Of a stretch of DNA of 64,000 nucleotides, positions 17,181-26,800 are shown piece after piece. The stretch lies in NCBI GenBank assembly GCA_015689705.1, contig WVSN01000009.1, positions 62,001-126,000 of the forward strand, in the 5' to 3' direction. Position 1 is the stretch's first letter. The number at the start of each line of letters is the position of its first letter. The stretch comes from Rhodobacterales bacterium HKCCE3408 (GTDB lineage Bacteria > Pseudomonadota > Alphaproteobacteria > Rhodobacterales > Rhodobacteraceae). Under the pieces are notes generated by a model. That model made no database searches. It saw only the letters and a list, made by a program, of their open reading frames with translations, and had not been told where the DNA came from. The position numbers and the translations under genes are program-made.

Positions 17181-18725
17181 ATGGGCCAGACAATCGCGGA
17201 GCTGATCGCAGGCCATGACCACACGGCGCCGGTTTTCGGTGCGCCGGGGCGCGACTGGATGGATTACGCCGGGCTCAGGGCGTTGTCGGCCGCGGTCTCG
17301 GCCGCACTGCACGGCGCCGGCGTCGGGCGCGGCGACCGGGTGGCGATCGTCCTGCCGAACGGGCCGGAAATGGCCGCGGCCTTCGTAACTGTCGCCCAAG
17401 CCGCCGTGACCTGCCCGCTCAACCCGGCCTACCGGCAGGAGGAGTTCGCCTTCTACCTCGAGGACCTGAAGGCCAAGGCCGTGATCCTGATGGCCGACGA
17501 GGACGGGCCGGCCCTCGCGGCCGCGCGTGCCATGGATCTCGCGGTGATCCGGCTGCATCCGTCGGACGGCGCCGCGGGTGGCTTCACGCTTCATCCCGAA
17601 CGGTCGGCCGGCGAGGCCGACACGGCAGCGCCCGACGGCGGCGACGTGGCCTTGATCCTGCACACCTCCGGCACGACGTCCCGGCCGAAGATCGTCCCGC
17701 TGCTGCAATCGAACCTGGCCGCCTCGGCAGGGAACATCCTGGCGTCGCTCGCCCTGTCGCCCGCGGACCGCTGCCTGAACGTGATGCCGCTGTTCCACAT
17801 CCACGGGCTGGTTGCCGCAGTGTCGGCATCGCTGGCCGCGGGCGGGTCCGTGTTCTGCGCTCCGGGCTTCGACGCGATGCGGTTCTTCGGCTGGATGCGC
17901 GAAGCCCGGCCTTCCTGGTATACGGCCGTGCCGACCATGCACCAGACGATCCTGGCGCGGGCGGCGCGCAACGCCGACACGATCGCGGAGGTGCCGCTGC
18001 GCTTCCTGCGGTCGTCCTCGGCCTCGCTGCCCGGACCGGTGATGGAGAAGCTGGCCGAAACTTTCAGCGCGCCGGTGATCGAAGGCTACGGCATGACCGA
18101 GGCGGCGCACCAGATGGCCTCTAACCCGCTTCCGCCGCGGGCACAGAAGCCCGGCTCGGTCGGTGTCGAGGCCGGCCCGCTGGTGCGCATCGCGGACGAG
18201 ACCGAGGATCGCCTGCTCGAGAGCGCCGCCCCCGGTCTCGTGGGCGAAGTCGTCATATCGGGCCCCAACGTGACGCCAGGCTACGAGAGCAACCCCGAGG
18301 CGAACGCGAAGAGCTTCTTCGAGGCCGAGGGCCGGCGCTGGTTCCGCACCGGCGACCAGGGGGCCTTCGACGCCGACGGCTACCTGACCCTGACCGGGCG
18401 GCTGAAGGAGATCATCAATCGCGGTGGCGAAAAGGTGTCGCCGCTCGAGGTCGATGGTGTGCTGTCGGCGCATCCGGCCATAGCTCAGGTCGTCACCTTC
18501 GCCCTGCCGCATGACAAGCTCGGCGAGGACGTCGCCGCCGCCGTCGTACTGCATGAGGGGCAACAGACCGACGAAGCCGCCATACGCGCCTTCGCGGCCG
18601 AACGGCTCGCGGCGTTCAAGGTGCCGCGGCGGGTTGTCATCCTCGAGGAAATCCCGAAGGGCGCCACAGGCAAGCTTCAGCGGATCGGGCTGGCCGAGAA
18701 ACTCGGCCTGGTCGAAAAGGCGTGA
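17181..18725 (+). CDS. Acyl-CoA ligase similar to oxalyl-CoA synthetase (AAE3/Pcs60 type)
   Basis: The ATG at 17181 gives 514 residues of an ANL-superfamily adenylating enzyme. It resembles plant AAE3 and yeast Pcs60 more than ordinary fatty-acyl ligases: ATP loop HTSGTTSRPK, MPLFHIHGL, SWYTAVPTMHQ, LRSSSASLP, YGMTEAAHQMASNPLPP, INRGGEKVSP and IPKGATGK with the C-terminal catalytic lysine. The predicted reaction is oxalate (or another short diacid) plus CoA and ATP to the CoA thioester. No oxalyl-CoA decarboxylase is nearby. The ketopantoate-reductase-like gene follows 61 bases downstream and is probably co-transcribed. Confidence 0.87.
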   Translation: MGQTIAELIAGHDHTAPVFGAPGRDWMDYAGLRALSAAVSAALHGAGVGRGDRVAIVLPNGPEMAAAFVTVAQAAVTCPLNPAYRQEEFAFYLEDLKAKAVILMADEDGPALAAARAMDLAVIRLHPSDGAAGGFTLHPERSAGEADTAAPDGGDVALILHTSGTTSRPKIVPLLQSNLAASAGNILASLALSPADRCLNVMPLFHIHGLVAAVSASLAAGGSVFCAPGFDAMRFFGWMREARPSWYTAVPTMHQTILARAARNADTIAEVPLRFLRSSSASLPGPVMEKLAETFSAPVIEGYGMTEAAHQMASNPLPPRAQKPGSVGVEAGPLVRIADETEDRLLESAAPGLVGEVVISGPNVTPGYESNPEANAKSFFEAEGRRWFRTGDQGAFDADGYLTLTGRLKEIINRGGEKVSPLEVDGVLSAHPAIAQVVTFALPHDKLGEDVAAAVVLHEGQQTDEAAIRAFAAERLAAFKVPRRVVILEEIPKGATGKLQRIGLAEKLGLVEKA

Positions 18726-18786
18726 GCGGTTCGCCGCGACGTCGAAGCGCGCGCGGTGCGGAGCGGATGCGACCGGAGGGACGGGT

Positions 18787-19764
18787 ATGAAGATCTGTAT
18801 ATTCGGCGCCGGCGCGATCGGCGGATACCTGGGCGCGAAGCTGGCGCAGGCAGGCGCCGAGGTCAGCCTGGTCGCGCGCGGGCCGCATCTCGAGGCGATG
18901 CAGTCGCGCGGGCTGACGCTGCTGGAAGACGGCCGGACCAGCACGGTCGCGGTGACAGCCTCCGCGGACCCGGCCGATCTCGGTCCGCAGGATTACGTGA
19001 TCGTGACGCTGAAGGCGCATTCGGTCCCACCCGTGGCAGGGCGGATGCAGCCGCTGATCGGGCCCGATACGACCATCGTCTCGGGCGTCAACGGGGTGCC
19101 GTGGTGGTATTTCCACAAGATCGGTGGGCCGCTCGAAGGCACCCGGCTCGAAAGCGTCGATCCGGGCGCCGTGCAATGGAACGGCTTCGGTCCGGACCGG
19201 GTGCTCGGATGCGTCGTCTACCCCGCGGCGGAGGTTCCGGAGCCCGGAACGATCCGACACATCGAGGGCAACCGCTTCTCGCTCGGAGAACCGGACGGTT
19301 CGAAATCCGACCGCGCCACGGCCTTGTCGGCGGCGCTGACTGCGGCAGGACTGAAGGCGCCCGTCCGTCCGAGGCTCCGCGACGAGATCTGGGTGAAGCT
19401 CTGGGGGAACCTGTCCTTCAACCCGATCTCGGCGCTGACCCATGCCACCCTGGACGTGCTGTGCACCGACGACGGCACACGCGCCGTGGCGCGCAGCATG
19501 ATGCTGGAAGCGCAGGAGATCGCGGAGAAGCTCGGCGTGAAGTTTCCCATCGACGTCGAGCGCCGGATCGACGGCGGCGCTGCGGTGGGCGCGCACCGCA
19601 CCTCGATGTTGCAGGACCTCGATGCCGGCCGACCAATGGAGATCGACGCGCTCGTGGGCTCGGTCCGGGAGCTCGGACAGATCACCGGAACCCCGACACC
19701 GACCATCGACACGGTGCTGGCGCTGATCCGGCTGCGCGGCCGCGTCGCCGGGCTCTACGACTGA
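18787..19764 (+). CDS. Ketopantoate reductase (ApbA/PanE) family protein
   Basis: A 325-residue NADP-dependent 2-hydroxyacid dehydrogenase-like protein. It begins MKICIFGAGAIGGYLGAKL, the canonical nucleotide loop, and contains the catalytic-lysine region EIWVKLWGNLSFNPISAL and a C-terminal HRTSMLQDLDAGRPMEIDAL block. The last block with R-S-MLQD is the signature of the family. It could be 2-dehydropantoate 2-reductase for CoA synthesis, but family members also reduce other 2-keto acids, and the neighbouring oxalyl-CoA-synthetase-like gene argues for a catabolic role. Confidence 0.88.
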   Translation: MKICIFGAGAIGGYLGAKLAQAGAEVSLVARGPHLEAMQSRGLTLLEDGRTSTVAVTASADPADLGPQDYVIVTLKAHSVPPVAGRMQPLIGPDTTIVSGVNGVPWWYFHKIGGPLEGTRLESVDPGAVQWNGFGPDRVLGCVVYPAAEVPEPGTIRHIEGNRFSLGEPDGSKSDRATALSAALTAAGLKAPVRPRLRDEIWVKLWGNLSFNPISALTHATLDVLCTDDGTRAVARSMMLEAQEIAEKLGVKFPIDVERRIDGGAAVGAHRTSMLQDLDAGRPMEIDALVGSVRELGQITGTPTPTIDTVLALIRLRGRVAGLYD

Positions 19765-20070
19765 GGCGGGCGCGCCCCATGCCGGTGCAGGGCCGCAAAC
19801 TGCCCGGGAGGCAGCGCCCGAGGCGGCCGGCAAGGTAGACATCGAGACAGCCGAGGCTTTCGGCCGCCTCCTGCGCGGGTAAGCATTCCAGCCCCACCCA
19901 CTCTGCATCGCTCCACCGCTTGAGGTGGCGCAGCACCGAGCCGTAAGCGATCTTCCCGTCGCCAGCCTCTTGGCATAGCTGCGGGGGTTACCAGTGTCGG
20001 CTCTGCGGACGGAGCGGACCCATCGGACTCTCCAATGAGTATGGGTACGGGCCCGAAATGCAAAATAAGA
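19765..20070. other. Convergent intergenic region, no gene supported
   Basis: These 306 bases lie between two gene ends that face each other. A minus-strand frame around 19790-19990 reads with some protein-like composition (RHLKRWSDAEWVGLE), which could be a decayed gene. It has no recognisable domain and no clear start signal, so no gene is called. No clear terminator hairpin with a T run was found. Confidence 0.4.
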
Positions 20071-20763
20071 TCAGGTCAACTCAAAACGCGTAATTCCTGC
20101 TGCGGCAAGTTCGTCGTCGAGTTGGTGATCAGTCAGGAATTCAATCACCTTTGCCGATGCGTTTGGTGCTGCGACGCTCTGAAAAACCGACATATCGATA
20201 TGAGTCCCAAGGTGTTCGGGGAATACCGCAGCAGGAGCCACTCCTTGCGTGGCAATCACGGTTGTGAGAGGAGCAATCGCAAGCTCATATTCACCACGCG
20301 CGACAGACACCGCAGGCACGCCCCCGGCCATCGGATGACTTCGCGGTAGAACCGTGCCGGTCAGACCCATGCGATCCAACGCATCCAGATAGGTGCGCCC
20401 GCTCGTACCGGCACCTGTGTAGGCTATGCTTTTCGCACCACGGAGAAGCGCTCCGATGCCTTGGGAGTCGGCAATTATCTGGCCATTCGCCATGCCTCGG
20501 CGCGCAACCGCGAGCGAGACGCGCCCGAATGCACGATGGCTGCCGCCGTCCGCAAGTCCATCTTCGATGAGGGCCTTTGCGTAATGTGGATTGGTCAGGC
20601 CGACGTCATAGGGCTCGCCGGCTCTGATCCGCTCGGGTATCAGTGGATTGAGCTCAACCTCCTGCACGATCTGCACGCCAGTCTCAGCTTCGAGGCGCGG
20701 CTTAAGGCGGTCCATGACGGCGCGGATCGCCGCGGGAACGAACATGCGTAGTGTCGTCAGCAT
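20071..20763 (-). CDS. ModA-like periplasmic-binding-fold protein lacking a signal peptide
   Basis: From the ATG at 20763 the protein has 230 residues: MLTTLRMFVPAAIRAVMDRLK, then FEAE-type ligand-binding blocks and a C-terminal FLTDHQLDDELAAAGIT as in molybdate-binding ModA relatives (type 2 periplasmic binding fold). No Sec signal or lipobox precedes the fold; the longer frame upstream adds only Arg/Cys-rich sequence. No ABC permease or ATPase is adjacent. It may work as a cytoplasmic ligand sensor, or use an unseen start. The ligand is unknown. It is divergent from a GNAT gene across 249 bases. Confidence 0.72.
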   Translation of the reverse strand: MLTTLRMFVPAAIRAVMDRLKPRLEAETGVQIVQEVELNPLIPERIRAGEPYDVGLTNPHYAKALIEDGLADGGSHRAFGRVSLAVARRGMANGQIIADSQGIGALLRGAKSIAYTGAGTSGRTYLDALDRMGLTGTVLPRSHPMAGGVPAVSVARGEYELAIAPLTTVIATQGVAPAAVFPEHLGTHIDMSVFQSVAAPNASAKVIEFLTDHQLDDELAAAGITRFELT

Positions 20764-21012
20764 GATTAAGCACCCTCCCGCACGACGCCCGCACTGTGGC
20801 CTCTCCATTAGACGAAGTCGATTGGTTCCCGGCAAGCCTACTTGCCCTGGTGTCGCTAGGTTCTCGGACCAGACATATGAAGGTCATAGCCAGATGTCAG
20901 TTCCGCGGCGTTTCAACGCGAAAATGTCGTCGCGCCGTGATACGACGCCAATGCGCAATTGTCTCGGAAAGGCCCGGTTGTCCGATTGGCAAGATCTTCG
21001 GGAGATCGTGTG

Positions 21013-21804
21013 ATGGCCTACACTGAGCTCTTCGGTAGTCCTGCGCATCGCGCGCTCCTTCGACGTGGTGAGGATGTCTGGCGGGTTGTTCAAGCCCATC
21101 CTCGCTATGCCTACTATGGGACCGTCGTTTCCCTCAGCGATCCGGGCGACGATACCGCCGAGATCATGGCCAGCCTCGCGCGATTGCAGGGCATCGGAAT
21201 GTGTTTCTACTACCCGAAGAACGACGTGGCCGCGCTGCTGGGAGACCTTGAGGCAAAGGGCCTGCGAACCGCCCAAAGCTGGTTCCATCGAGGTGGGCAG
21301 GCCGCCTACGAAGCAAGCAAGGCCCTTTTGCATGGCAGCCCTCCCCCTGAACATCTGACCATCACCCGTCTGGACGGCTCGACACCCAATAGCTTGATTA
21401 AGGCGACGATAGAGCTGTGCCAGAAGTGTGGCCTCAGTTCGATGCCCGGTGAGGTTATGCGGGGCAGGGTCATTCCCGGCGTAAACTTCGTCGCGACGGA
21501 CAGCAGCGGCGTGCCCGTGGCGACAGCAGGGTCCTACGCGATGCATGCGCCACACACACCCCGAGCGACCGAGGCGTTCTGGGGTGTGCTGGCGACAAGG
21601 GAAGATCATCGTGGGCAAGGGTTGGCAGCCCGGCTTGGCGCCATGGCGATCGAACACATGTGGGAAACCAAGGGCATGCGTGCGTTCAATACCGGCATCA
21701 AGCCTGAGAACCTTGCTTCGCAAGCGGCCTGCGCCAAGCTGGGCGTATTGAACACCGAGTGGGTTACTGCGTTCTGTTATGACGACGCTCGTTTGGCAGA
21801 TTGA
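21013..21804 (+). CDS. GNAT family N-acetyltransferase
   Basis: A 263-residue protein from ATG 21013, preceded by a GGGAG at about 20999-21003. The C-terminal half carries the GNAT acetyl-CoA site (VLATREDHRGQGLAARLGAMAIEHMW, with the Q/R-x-x-G-x-G/A pattern) followed by FNTGIKPENLASQAACAKLGV. The N-terminal ~130 residues resemble a second, degenerate GNAT-like domain. The substrate is unknown and the gene is monocistronic. Its codon use looks slightly less GC-rich than its neighbours. Confidence 0.8.
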   Translation: MAYTELFGSPAHRALLRRGEDVWRVVQAHPRYAYYGTVVSLSDPGDDTAEIMASLARLQGIGMCFYYPKNDVAALLGDLEAKGLRTAQSWFHRGGQAAYEASKALLHGSPPPEHLTITRLDGSTPNSLIKATIELCQKCGLSSMPGEVMRGRVIPGVNFVATDSSGVPVATAGSYAMHAPHTPRATEAFWGVLATREDHRGQGLAARLGAMAIEHMWETKGMRAFNTGIKPENLASQAACAKLGVLNTEWVTAFCYDDARLAD

Positions 21805-21958
21805 TACTTGAGAATCTGGATGCCGTGGCATGTCGAAGACAGCCGTGTACCCAGTGGGCAAGGCAGACTTCCATCAATGTCGTGACATCGGTCAAAGTGG
21901 GCTCGGAGCCGAGCTTCGCGGCGGGGCGGCAATCCGCAAGCTGCGAACCGCGCTCTGT

Positions 21959-22351
21959 TTACGCCTGAAGGCGCATTACCAGCTCGACACCTGCCCACGC
22001 GGCGAATCCAGTCAGCAGCGCCCCCCAGATGGTATCGGTCGCGACCATTGCCCAGGACCAATGCCGCATGATCGCCATCGAGGTGAACTCGTAGGTGCCA
22101 TAGGCCATCGCACCGAGGATCGCGCCATTCAGGCCCGCATGAAGGGGAACGGCATCGCGGAGCGCGTCGAGCGACACAAGGTAAACCAGCCCTGCCACAT
22201 AGGCGAGGTAGAACACGAGGGCGGGAAAGATCAGCGGGCTGTCCCGCATCGTATCGCCGAGGTGACGCGTGAACAGCGGCTTCATGACGAGGCTCAGCAT
22301 CAGGGCATCCAGCGCCAGGAAGATGACTGCAGTGACGGCATAGACGAGCAT
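21959..22351 (-). CDS. DUF2177 family membrane protein
   Basis: The ATG at 22351 gives a 130-residue protein with four predicted membrane segments: residues 3-25 (VYAVTAVIFLALDALM), 45-68, 75-95 and 105-125. DUF2177 motifs are FLALDALML, LFTRHLGD, AILGAMAYGTYEFTSMA and DTIWGALL. The biochemical role of DUF2177 is not established. A start ten codons upstream is possible, but MLVYAVTAV is the family N-terminus. Confidence 0.85.
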   Translation of the reverse strand: MLVYAVTAVIFLALDALMLSLVMKPLFTRHLGDTMRDSPLIFPALVFYLAYVAGLVYLVSLDALRDAVPLHAGLNGAILGAMAYGTYEFTSMAIMRHWSWAMVATDTIWGALLTGFAAWAGVELVMRLQA

Positions 22352-22582
22352 AGGGCCTCTCCCGCAAATCTTCACAAACACGTAGCTCGCCTGACGTCAT
22401 TGACAGGTACAGATCGGGCCGATGGCTGGCGCCTGGCGATATGCCAATCTGGAATGAACGATTGGCATGGTCGTGGGCAGACTGTTGCCGGTTTTCGCTG
22501 ATAACTTCCGGGAACCGCATGAAAAAGCGTCAGTTTTCGGTCGGCGGCCTCCCGCCCCGATCCCGCTTGCGGTGGCGTCCGG

Positions 22583-24112
22583 TCACTGGCGGAGATCGTC
22601 CGGCAGGATGTCGCCGGGCATGTTCTGGTAGCACACCGGGCGCAGGAAGCGCCGGATTGAGAGCGTGCCGACCGACGTCGCGCCGAAATTCGTCGAGGCC
22701 GGGTAGGGGCCCCCGTGGACCATCGCATCGCTGACCTCGACCCCGGTCGGGAAGCCGTTGGCCAGCAGCCTGCCGGCCTTGCGTTCGAGGATCGGCATCA
22801 GCCTGCGGGCGAGATCCTTGTCGCCGCCATCCATGTGGAGCGTGCAGGTCAGCTGGCCGGCGAGCGATTTGGCGAGGCTCAGCATCTCCGCCGCGTCGCC
22901 GACCCGGACGACCAGTCCGAGGGGGCCGAACACCTCCTCACCAAGATCGCGTGACGCCATCCAGGTTGCCCCGGTAGTCTCGAAGACGAGCGGTTTGGCC
23001 GTGCGTCCAATGCTCTCTGTATCGAGAACGGTGGTGACGCCCTCGGTTCCGGCCACCCGTGCGCGGCCGGAGCGGTAGGCGGACGCGATGCCTTCGGTTA
23101 GCATGGTCTGCGCGCCGGTGCCCGACAGCGCGTCTTTTGCAGCGGCGACAAACGCGTCGGCCTTGTTTCCGTCGATCAGGACGACGATCCCGGGATTGGT
23201 GCAGAACTGCCCGGCGCCCATGGTCAGCGAAGTGGCCCAGGCCGTGCCGATGTCGGCGCCGCGCGCGGCCAGCGCCTCCGGAAGCACAAAAATCGGGTTC
23301 ACGCTGCCGAGCTCGCCATAGAAAGGGATGGGTTCGGGCCGCGCGGCGCAGAGATCGAAGAGCGCGCGCCCCCCGCCGAGAGAGCCTGTGAAGCCGACCG
23401 CGCGGATCAGCGGGTGCTGCACGAGCGCCTCGCCGACCTCCCGCGTCGATCCGTGGATGTTCGAAAAGACGCCCGGATGAACGTCGCAGCGCTTGATGGC
23501 CGCGTGGATCGCCTCGGACACGATCTCGCCCGTGCCGGGGTGGGCCGGATGGCCCTTCACCACGACCGGGCAACCGGCCGCGAGCGCCGCGGCGGTGTCC
23601 CCGCCCGCGGTCGAGAAGGCGAGGGGGAAGTTCGATGCGCCGAAGACCGCGACCGGGCCGATGGGCCGCTGCACCATCTTCAGATCCGGCCGGGGCAGGG
23701 GCTGGCGGTCCGGCAGGGCCTCATCGTGACGGCGGTCGAGATAATCGCCGGCGCGAATATGCGCAGCGAAAAGCCGGAGCTGGCCGGTCGTCCGGCCCCG
23801 CTCGCCCCGCAGCCGCGCCTCGGGCAGGCCGCTTTCGCGGCTGCCGATCTCGGTGATCGCATCGGCCCGCGCCTCGATCTCGTCGGCGATGGCCTCGATA
23901 AACGCCGCACGGTCCTCGCGCGACGCATTACCGTAGGACCCGAACGCCTCTTCCGCCGCGGCGCTGGCGCGGTCGACATGGGCCGGGGTGCCGACCGCGA
24001 AGTCATGCGCCGGTCCACGCGCCGGATCGTTCCGGAACGTCGTATCTCCGGCCACCCACGCGCCCGCGATCAGGTGCTTCCCGTGCGGGGTGAACTTGGT
24101 TTCGTCGAGCAT
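22583..24112 (-). CDS. Alpha-ketoglutaric semialdehyde dehydrogenase (NADP+)
   Basis: From the ATG at 24112 the protein has 509 residues of the aldehyde dehydrogenase superfamily, in the NADP-dependent ketoglutaric semialdehyde group. Visible features are FGASNFPLAFSTAGGDTA, VVVKGHPAHPGT, the nucleotide loop GFTGSLGGGRAL, general base ELGSVNP and nucleophile C304 in GAGQFCTNPG. It would oxidise 2-oxoglutarate semialdehyde to 2-oxoglutarate, the last step of the non-phosphorylating pentose (Weimberg) route. It starts 18 bases after the stop of the aldose dehydrogenase gene, as the fourth gene of the araD1-dehydratase-dehydrogenase operon. Confidence 0.92.
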   Translation of the reverse strand: MLDETKFTPHGKHLIAGAWVAGDTTFRNDPARGPAHDFAVGTPAHVDRASAAAEEAFGSYGNASREDRAAFIEAIADEIEARADAITEIGSRESGLPEARLRGERGRTTGQLRLFAAHIRAGDYLDRRHDEALPDRQPLPRPDLKMVQRPIGPVAVFGASNFPLAFSTAGGDTAAALAAGCPVVVKGHPAHPGTGEIVSEAIHAAIKRCDVHPGVFSNIHGSTREVGEALVQHPLIRAVGFTGSLGGGRALFDLCAARPEPIPFYGELGSVNPIFVLPEALAARGADIGTAWATSLTMGAGQFCTNPGIVVLIDGNKADAFVAAAKDALSGTGAQTMLTEGIASAYRSGRARVAGTEGVTTVLDTESIGRTAKPLVFETTGATWMASRDLGEEVFGPLGLVVRVGDAAEMLSLAKSLAGQLTCTLHMDGGDKDLARRLMPILERKAGRLLANGFPTGVEVSDAMVHGGPYPASTNFGATSVGTLSIRRFLRPVCYQNMPGDILPDDLRQ

Positions 24113-24129
24113 GTCGGCTCCTTCAGAAG

Positions 24130-25062
24130 TCAGTCGTGAAACGGATCGGTCTCGATGCGACGGGCGAGCATGAAGGCGTCGGCGACGTGGACCAGGGGCG
24201 AGACATCGACCTCGCTCTCGCGTCGGGCGAGAAGATGGGCGAAGCGGGAATAGAGCCCGTCGTACTCGGATTGCAGCGCCTCGCCGGCCACAAGACGCCG
24301 TCCCGCGGCCTCGACCTCGGCCCCGCCCTTCGACAGCCGGAGCGTGCCGACGTCTGTCTCGACCTCGATGTCCCAGGTCTGGGGGCCGGTCTGCCGCCAG
24401 TCGAAATCGGCGGCCACGATCACGTCGCCCGCGCCATACATGGTCAGCCGGGCGGCGATGGGCGTGGCGCGGTTGGCCGGAAATTCGAGCTCGGCATCGG
24501 TGACATGAACCGGCACCGGGAGGATCTCGGTCAGGATCGACAGCGCGTTGATGCCCGGGTCGAACACGCCGAGACCGCCCGGCTCCCAGATCCAGTCCTG
24601 CCCCGGATGCCAGTGCCGAACATCCTCGCGCCAGGTGATCCTGGCGCTGAGCACCCGACGCGTGGCAAGCCACGCCTTTGCGGCGGAGACCCCGGCGGCG
24701 AACCGCGAATGCCAGGTTGCGAAGAGCACACAGCCCTTGGCCTTTGCCGTCCTCGTCAACGCTTTGACCTCTGCGACGCTCGCTCCCGGCGGCTTTTCGA
24801 GCAGGACGTCGAGCCCGGCCTCGATCGCCGCGACCGCGTAGCCGAAGCGCGCCTGCGGCGGCATACAGAGCGCCACCGCGGTTACATCCGGTCGGGCCGC
24901 GATCATGTCTGCGATGTCGCCGAAGGCCGGGATTCCGTCTGCCCGCGCGTTCCGGCTGACCGTGGCGGCGAGGCGGAAGGCGTCGGACCGGGCAATCGAC
25001 GGCACGTGCTGGTCCCGCGCGATCTTCCCGAAGCCGGCGATCGCGATCTCAGTGACTGTCAC
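24130..25062 (-). CDS. L-arabinose/D-galactose 1-dehydrogenase (Gfo/Idh/MocA family)
   Basis: A 310-residue protein begun by GTG at 25062 (an in-frame GTG at 25074 is possible), overlapping the dehydratase stop by 14 bases. It has the dinucleotide loop AIAGFGKIARDQH, the catalytic-lysine motif EKPPGASV and the HSRFAAGVSAAKAWL and WHPGQDWIWEPGGLGVFDPGINAL blocks seen in galactose dehydrogenase and Azospirillum L-arabinose dehydrogenase. It oxidises the aldose at C1 to the lactone, the first step of the pathway. No lactonase gene lies in the cluster; spontaneous opening or a distant gene is implied. Confidence 0.9.
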   Translation of the reverse strand: MTVTEIAIAGFGKIARDQHVPSIARSDAFRLAATVSRNARADGIPAFGDIADMIAARPDVTAVALCMPPQARFGYAVAAIEAGLDVLLEKPPGASVAEVKALTRTAKAKGCVLFATWHSRFAAGVSAAKAWLATRRVLSARITWREDVRHWHPGQDWIWEPGGLGVFDPGINALSILTEILPVPVHVTDAELEFPANRATPIAARLTMYGAGDVIVAADFDWRQTGPQTWDIEVETDVGTLRLSKGGAEVEAAGRRLVAGEALQSEYDGLYSRFAHLLARRESEVDVSPLVHVADAFMLARRIETDPFHD

Positions 25063-26791
25063 GCGGAACCTCACGCCCCCGGCAGCCACGGAGGAAGTCG
25101 AAATCGGCGCCCGTGCTCGCCTGCTCGACATGGGCTTGGAAAAGCTTCTCGTACCCGCTGTCGGGCGCACCTGCGGGCGCGGTCCAGGTCGCGAGACGCG
25201 CTGCGATCTCATCATCCGGTAGGTCCAGATGAAGTCGGCGCACGGCAACGTCGACCTCGATCATGTCGCCCGTGCGCACGATCGCGAGCGGCCCGCCGGC
25301 TGCAGCCTCGGGCGACGTATGCAGGATGACCGTGCCGTAGGCCGTGCCGGACATCCGCGCATCCGAAATCCGGATCATGTCGGTGATCCCCTTCCGCAGC
25401 ACCTTCGGCGGCAGCCCCATGTTCCCGACCTCGGCCATCCCGGGATACCCCTTCGGACCGCAGTTCTTCAGCACCATGATGCAGGTCTCGTCGATATCGA
25501 GGGCCTCGTCATCGATCCTCGCCTTGTAGTCGTCGATATCCTCGAAGACCACCGCCCGTCCGCGATGCTGCATGAGCTGCGGGCTGGCGGCGGATGGTTT
25601 CAGAACGGCTCCGTCCGGCGCGAGGTTCCCCTTCAGCACCGCGATCCCGCCCGAGGCCGACAACGCGCGGTCGGCCGGACGGATCACGTCCTCGTTCCAG
25701 TTCCGCGCGTCCTTCACCTCGTCCCAGATGCAAACGCCCGAGACCGTCAGCGCGTCGCGATTGAGCAACCCGGCCTCGCCCAGATGCCGGAGCACGACCG
25801 GCAGGCCGCCGGCATAGAAGAACTCCTCCATAAGGTACTCGCCCGACGGCATCAGGTTCACGATCGTCGGCACGTCGCGGCCGAGCCGATCCCAGTCGTC
25901 GAGCGTCAGGTCGATCCCCACCCGTCCAGCGATGGCGAGTAGGTGGATCACCGCATTTGTGGAGCCGCCGATCGCCCCGTTCACTCGGATCGCGTTCTCG
26001 AAGGCCGTGCGCGTCATCACGTCAGAGGGCTTCAGGTCGTCCTTCACCATCTGCACGATGCGCCGGCCGGTCATCTGCGCCATCACCCGGCGGCGGCTGT
26101 CGACGGCGGGGATCGCCGCATTGCCGGACAAAGCCATGCCGAGCGCCTCGGCCATCGACGCCATCGTGCTGGCGGTGCCCATCGTATTGCAGGTTCCCGA
26201 CGACCGGCTCATCGCCTGTTCGGCCTCCAGGAAATCTTCGGTCGTCATCTTGCCGGCCTTGATGCCTTCGGACATCTGCCAGAGCGCGGTGCCGGATCCG
26301 ACGCGTTCTCCGCGGAACCAGCCGTTCAGCATCGGGCCGCCGGTGACGACGATGGAGGGGATGTCGGTCGAGGCCGCGCCCATAAGGAGCGATGGCGTAG
26401 TCTTGTCGCAGCCGACGAGGAGGACCGCGCCGTCGATCGGCTGCGCGCGCATCGTCTCCTCCACCGCCATCGCTGCGAGGTTGCGGTACATCATCGCCGT
26501 CGGCCGGAAGGTGTTCTCGGAGGCGGAGAAGACTGGCACCTCGAGCGGGAAGCCCCCAGCCTCCCAGATGCCGGCCTTCACCTTCTCGGCCAGCTCGCGA
26601 AGATGGCCATTGCAGGGTGTCAGGTCGGACCAGGTGTTCAGGATGCCGATGACCGGCCGGCCGTCGAAGAGGTCGTGCGGGTAGCCCTGATTCTTCAGCC
26701 AGCCGCGGTGGTAGATCGCGTCCCGGCTTGTGCCGCCGTACCACTCCTGCGAGCGGAGGCGCCTCGGCCATGTCGCGGGTTCGAACGCCAT
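25049..26791 (-). CDS. L-arabonate dehydratase (IlvD/Edd family)
   Basis: A 580-residue iron-sulfur dehydratase. The cluster cysteines are visible in DLTPCNGHL, VGCDKTTPS and SSGTCNTMGTAS, with the Mg-binding IGGSTNAVIHL region, and the C-terminal MIRISDARMSGTAYGTVILH. The start MAFEPATWPRRLRSQEWYGG is characteristic of the sugar-acid (arabonate, fuconate, galactonate) branch rather than of dihydroxyacid dehydratase IlvD. It would dehydrate L-arabonate to 2-keto-3-deoxy-L-arabonate. It begins 9 bases after the araD1/gguC stop. Confidence 0.92.
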   Translation of the reverse strand: MAFEPATWPRRLRSQEWYGGTSRDAIYHRGWLKNQGYPHDLFDGRPVIGILNTWSDLTPCNGHLRELAEKVKAGIWEAGGFPLEVPVFSASENTFRPTAMMYRNLAAMAVEETMRAQPIDGAVLLVGCDKTTPSLLMGAASTDIPSIVVTGGPMLNGWFRGERVGSGTALWQMSEGIKAGKMTTEDFLEAEQAMSRSSGTCNTMGTASTMASMAEALGMALSGNAAIPAVDSRRRVMAQMTGRRIVQMVKDDLKPSDVMTRTAFENAIRVNGAIGGSTNAVIHLLAIAGRVGIDLTLDDWDRLGRDVPTIVNLMPSGEYLMEEFFYAGGLPVVLRHLGEAGLLNRDALTVSGVCIWDEVKDARNWNEDVIRPADRALSASGGIAVLKGNLAPDGAVLKPSAASPQLMQHRGRAVVFEDIDDYKARIDDEALDIDETCIMVLKNCGPKGYPGMAEVGNMGLPPKVLRKGITDMIRISDARMSGTAYGTVILHTSPEAAAGGPLAIVRTGDMIEVDVAVRRLHLDLPDDEIAARLATWTAPAGAPDSGYEKLFQAHVEQASTGADFDFLRGCRGREVPRDSH

Positions 26792-26800
26792 TCCCGGACC

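Noticed and set aside
19682-20063. Possible decayed gene on the minus strand (RHLKRWSDAEWVGLE)
   Set aside because: No domain, no ribosome-binding site, and overlaps the reductase gene end; kept only as a note.
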